A stretch of DNA of 64,000 nucleotides, taken from NCBI GenBank assembly GCA_024195265.1, contig JAJLRJ010000007.1, forward strand, positions 29,107,725-29,171,724. Direction: 5' to 3'. Numbering within the stretch: the first letter of the stretch is position 1; the number at the start of each line of letters is the position of its first letter. Made by a program: the position numbers and the translations under genes. This document shows, one piece after another, positions 62,701 to 64,000 of this stretch. The notes under the pieces were generated by a model. The model ran no database searches, was not told the origin of the DNA, and saw only the letters and a list, made by a program, of their open reading frames with translations. The DNA comes from Dendrophyllia cribrosa. Its lineage: Eukaryota > Cnidaria > Anthozoa > Scleractinia > Dendrophylliidae.

Positions 62701-63444
62701 TTATTGAATTTCCATAGACCCGGTCCGCGTCTTTTTTTCGTAACAGTCAAACTAAGTTTTACTGCTTTGTGATCAGGAGCAATAGAGACTTTTGTACCTA
62801 TGTGAGACACACATTTGATTAAGGATTGAGCAATAAGAAAGAAATCGATTCGCGAGCTGAGATTGAGTGCCTTGGACTCATAAGTGAAACTCAGTTTGCT
62901 CGGATTTTGTTTTCTATAGATGTCAACAAGCTCAAGTTCTCTCATCATTGATATAAGATTATTTCGATAAGTATGTGGCTTCCACGCCTGCGCCACCTAT
63001 TTTGTCAATGGCATAAAGAACAACATTCCAATCACCTCCTATAACTAGGTTTCCAATGTCAGTGTTGGACATTAAATATTCATGTAAAAAATGCAAAAAT
63101 TCATTCTGCTGTTGTAAATTGTTTGGAGCATAAATATTACATACAGATAAGTTGCCTGCTTCAGAAGCTATGTCCACTGAGACAATTCTCCCATTTTGGT
63201 CTTTGTTGAAGTTGTTAACCGTCTGACCATATAAGGGGTTAATTAAGATACAAACACCTCTGCTATGAATTGAGCCGTGTGAAAAGAAAATGTCACCTCC
63301 CCACTCACTCCTCCAAACTGTTTCATCACCTGGTTTTGAATAAATTTCTTGCAGAAAGTAAAATAAACAATTCTGATCTTTCAAAAACCTGAAAATACTT
63401 CTTCTTTTAACCTGATTTCTTAACCCTCTGACATTTAATGACAT
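59739..63444 (-). CDS. LINE ORF2: AP endonuclease and reverse transcriptase, one frameshift
   Basis: ORF2p nicks the target and primes reverse transcription. From ATG 63444 an AP-type endonuclease reads MSLNVRGLRNQ, YFLQEIYSK, NIYAPNN and GGDWNV. The frame shifts within about 62960-63000, at a GC-rich stretch, and continues through AWKPHTYRN and an SRIDFFL block. The reverse transcriptase follows, with ANWRPITLLNMDYKIASKIV, DQTGFIKGRYIGQN, LDFRKAFDTIEWDF, RQGCPLSPYLFILAVE and the catalytic FADD (in QFADDTTLF). The C-terminal Cys-rich motif reads CIYCRENDSIIHTFSNC. Total is about 1240 residues, as expected for L1/Tx1-type ORF2. Apart from the one shift it is intact; the shift could be a real mutation or a sequencing error. 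Confidence 0.92.
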
Positions 63445-63775
63445 GACACTTAAATCACCCTGGTAGGCTATAGTGGCAAATATAGAGCTTAAAGCTAGGA
63501 AAAATGCAGCGAGAAATGGTACTCATTTGGTTTGATTGAATAAAAATTGAATTTTCCCCAGTGGATACAAAAAAACACACACATAAATACAAAAACATGG
63601 TACATATACTATGTGGTCGCAGCATTTTTAGCGCTATGGTACTGATTCGATGAGTTAGTATTGATCCATGCTCCCTGAAAAACGAAGTTTCCTAGAAAAA
63701 AAAAACTATTCTATGGCGATATATAAGTAGGTCAAAGTTGCAAAATAAGGTCGAAGATAAAACTGATCTCTATTT

Positions 63776-64000
63776 TTACAAAACTAGGGTGCCATTTACA
63801 TACAGTTTATCTGGCTCCGATGCGCTAAAGTAGGCCCTGCTTCCTTGCTTCTTAGCAGCTTTTAATTTTGGTAGCATTAAACGTCGTCTGTCGATGAGCT
63901 CCTTTGGCAGGTCCTCGTAGATTACGAAATTTGTTCCTTTCAGTTCCTTCGCCTTTTTACGCACCAGTTCACGATCAGTAAATCGAAGAAATCTGGCCAA
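63776..64000 (-). CDS. LINE ORF1, C-terminal part
   Basis: The last 74 residues of ORF1, entering from beyond the window. Motifs FTDRELVRKKAKELKGTNF, YEDLPKEL, RRRLMLPKLKAAKKQG and KLYVNGTLVL match the C-terminal domain of L1-type ORF1 RNA chaperone proteins. ORF1p coats the LINE RNA. Confidence 0.8.
   Translation of the reverse strand: MARFLRFTDRELVRKKAKELKGTNFVIYEDLPKELIDRRRLMLPKLKAAKKQGSRAYFSASEPDKLYVNGTLVL

Larger units (their letters stand above)
59452..64000 (-). mobile_element. L1/Tx1-like LINE, nearly full length, cut by the window edge
   Basis: On the minus strand the order is ORF1 (63776 to beyond 64000), a spacer of 331 bp, ORF2 (63444-59739), a short 3' region and an A-rich tail at 59452-59520. 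It has the same direction as GPR155 and sits in that gene's intron, its tail 48 bp upstream of the exon starting at 59404. The near-complete coding capacity suggests a recent insertion. Confidence 0.92.

Overview
This is eukaryotic, AT-rich, intron-rich animal DNA. The gene set (MyD88 with a Toll/IL-1 receptor domain, a MEIOC homologue, a PDP-type mitochondrial phosphatase and a GPR155/LYCHOS homologue), the intron style and the dense load of foldback elements, hAT-like elements, LINEs and G/C tracts suggest an anthozoan cnidarian, most likely a reef coral or close relative. The organism assignment is inference.

Layout. 1-8.7 kb (+): 3' part of MyD88 in four exons; a TTAA-flanked element lies upstream of the first visible exon and a 1.1 kb inverted repeat lies in the long intron. 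8.7-14.3 kb: gene-free, with a cluster of near-perfect hairpins at 10.5-12.0 kb. 14.3-14.9 kb (+): an intronless PTB-domain gene. 15-22.5 kb: repeats, degraded coding sequence, a LINE tail and a 3.35 kb terminal-inverted-repeat element with 6-bp target duplications that carries a decayed SAP/propeller-type gene. 23.2-38.5 kb (+): a seven-exon MEIOC-like gene with an intron of about 10 kb full of mobile DNA, including two near-identical 1.35 kb elements bracketing a third. 42.2-46.1 kb (-): a two-exon pyruvate dehydrogenase phosphatase gene. 46.1-51.7 kb: repeats, a Penelope-like GIY-YIG remnant and a second, 1.44 kb member of the SAP-gene element family with a perfect 15-bp inverted repeat and 6-bp target duplication. 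51.7-59.4 kb (-): the last ten coding exons of GPR155/LYCHOS. 59.45-64 kb (-): a nearly intact L1/Tx1-like LINE in an intron of that gene.

The host genes are functionally unrelated: innate immune signalling (MyD88), meiotic RNA control (MEIOC), mitochondrial carbon metabolism (PDP) and lysosomal sterol sensing (GPR155). The most novel feature is the family of TIR elements at 17196-20544 and 49963-51399. They have hAT-like termini, 6-bp target duplications and same-direction subterminal repeats, and their payload is a host-like SAP/propeller protein with an acidic, TR-[ST]-GR-type tail instead of a recognisable transposase. Exon joins below were deduced from GT/AG sites, reading phase and family similarity, without transcripts.
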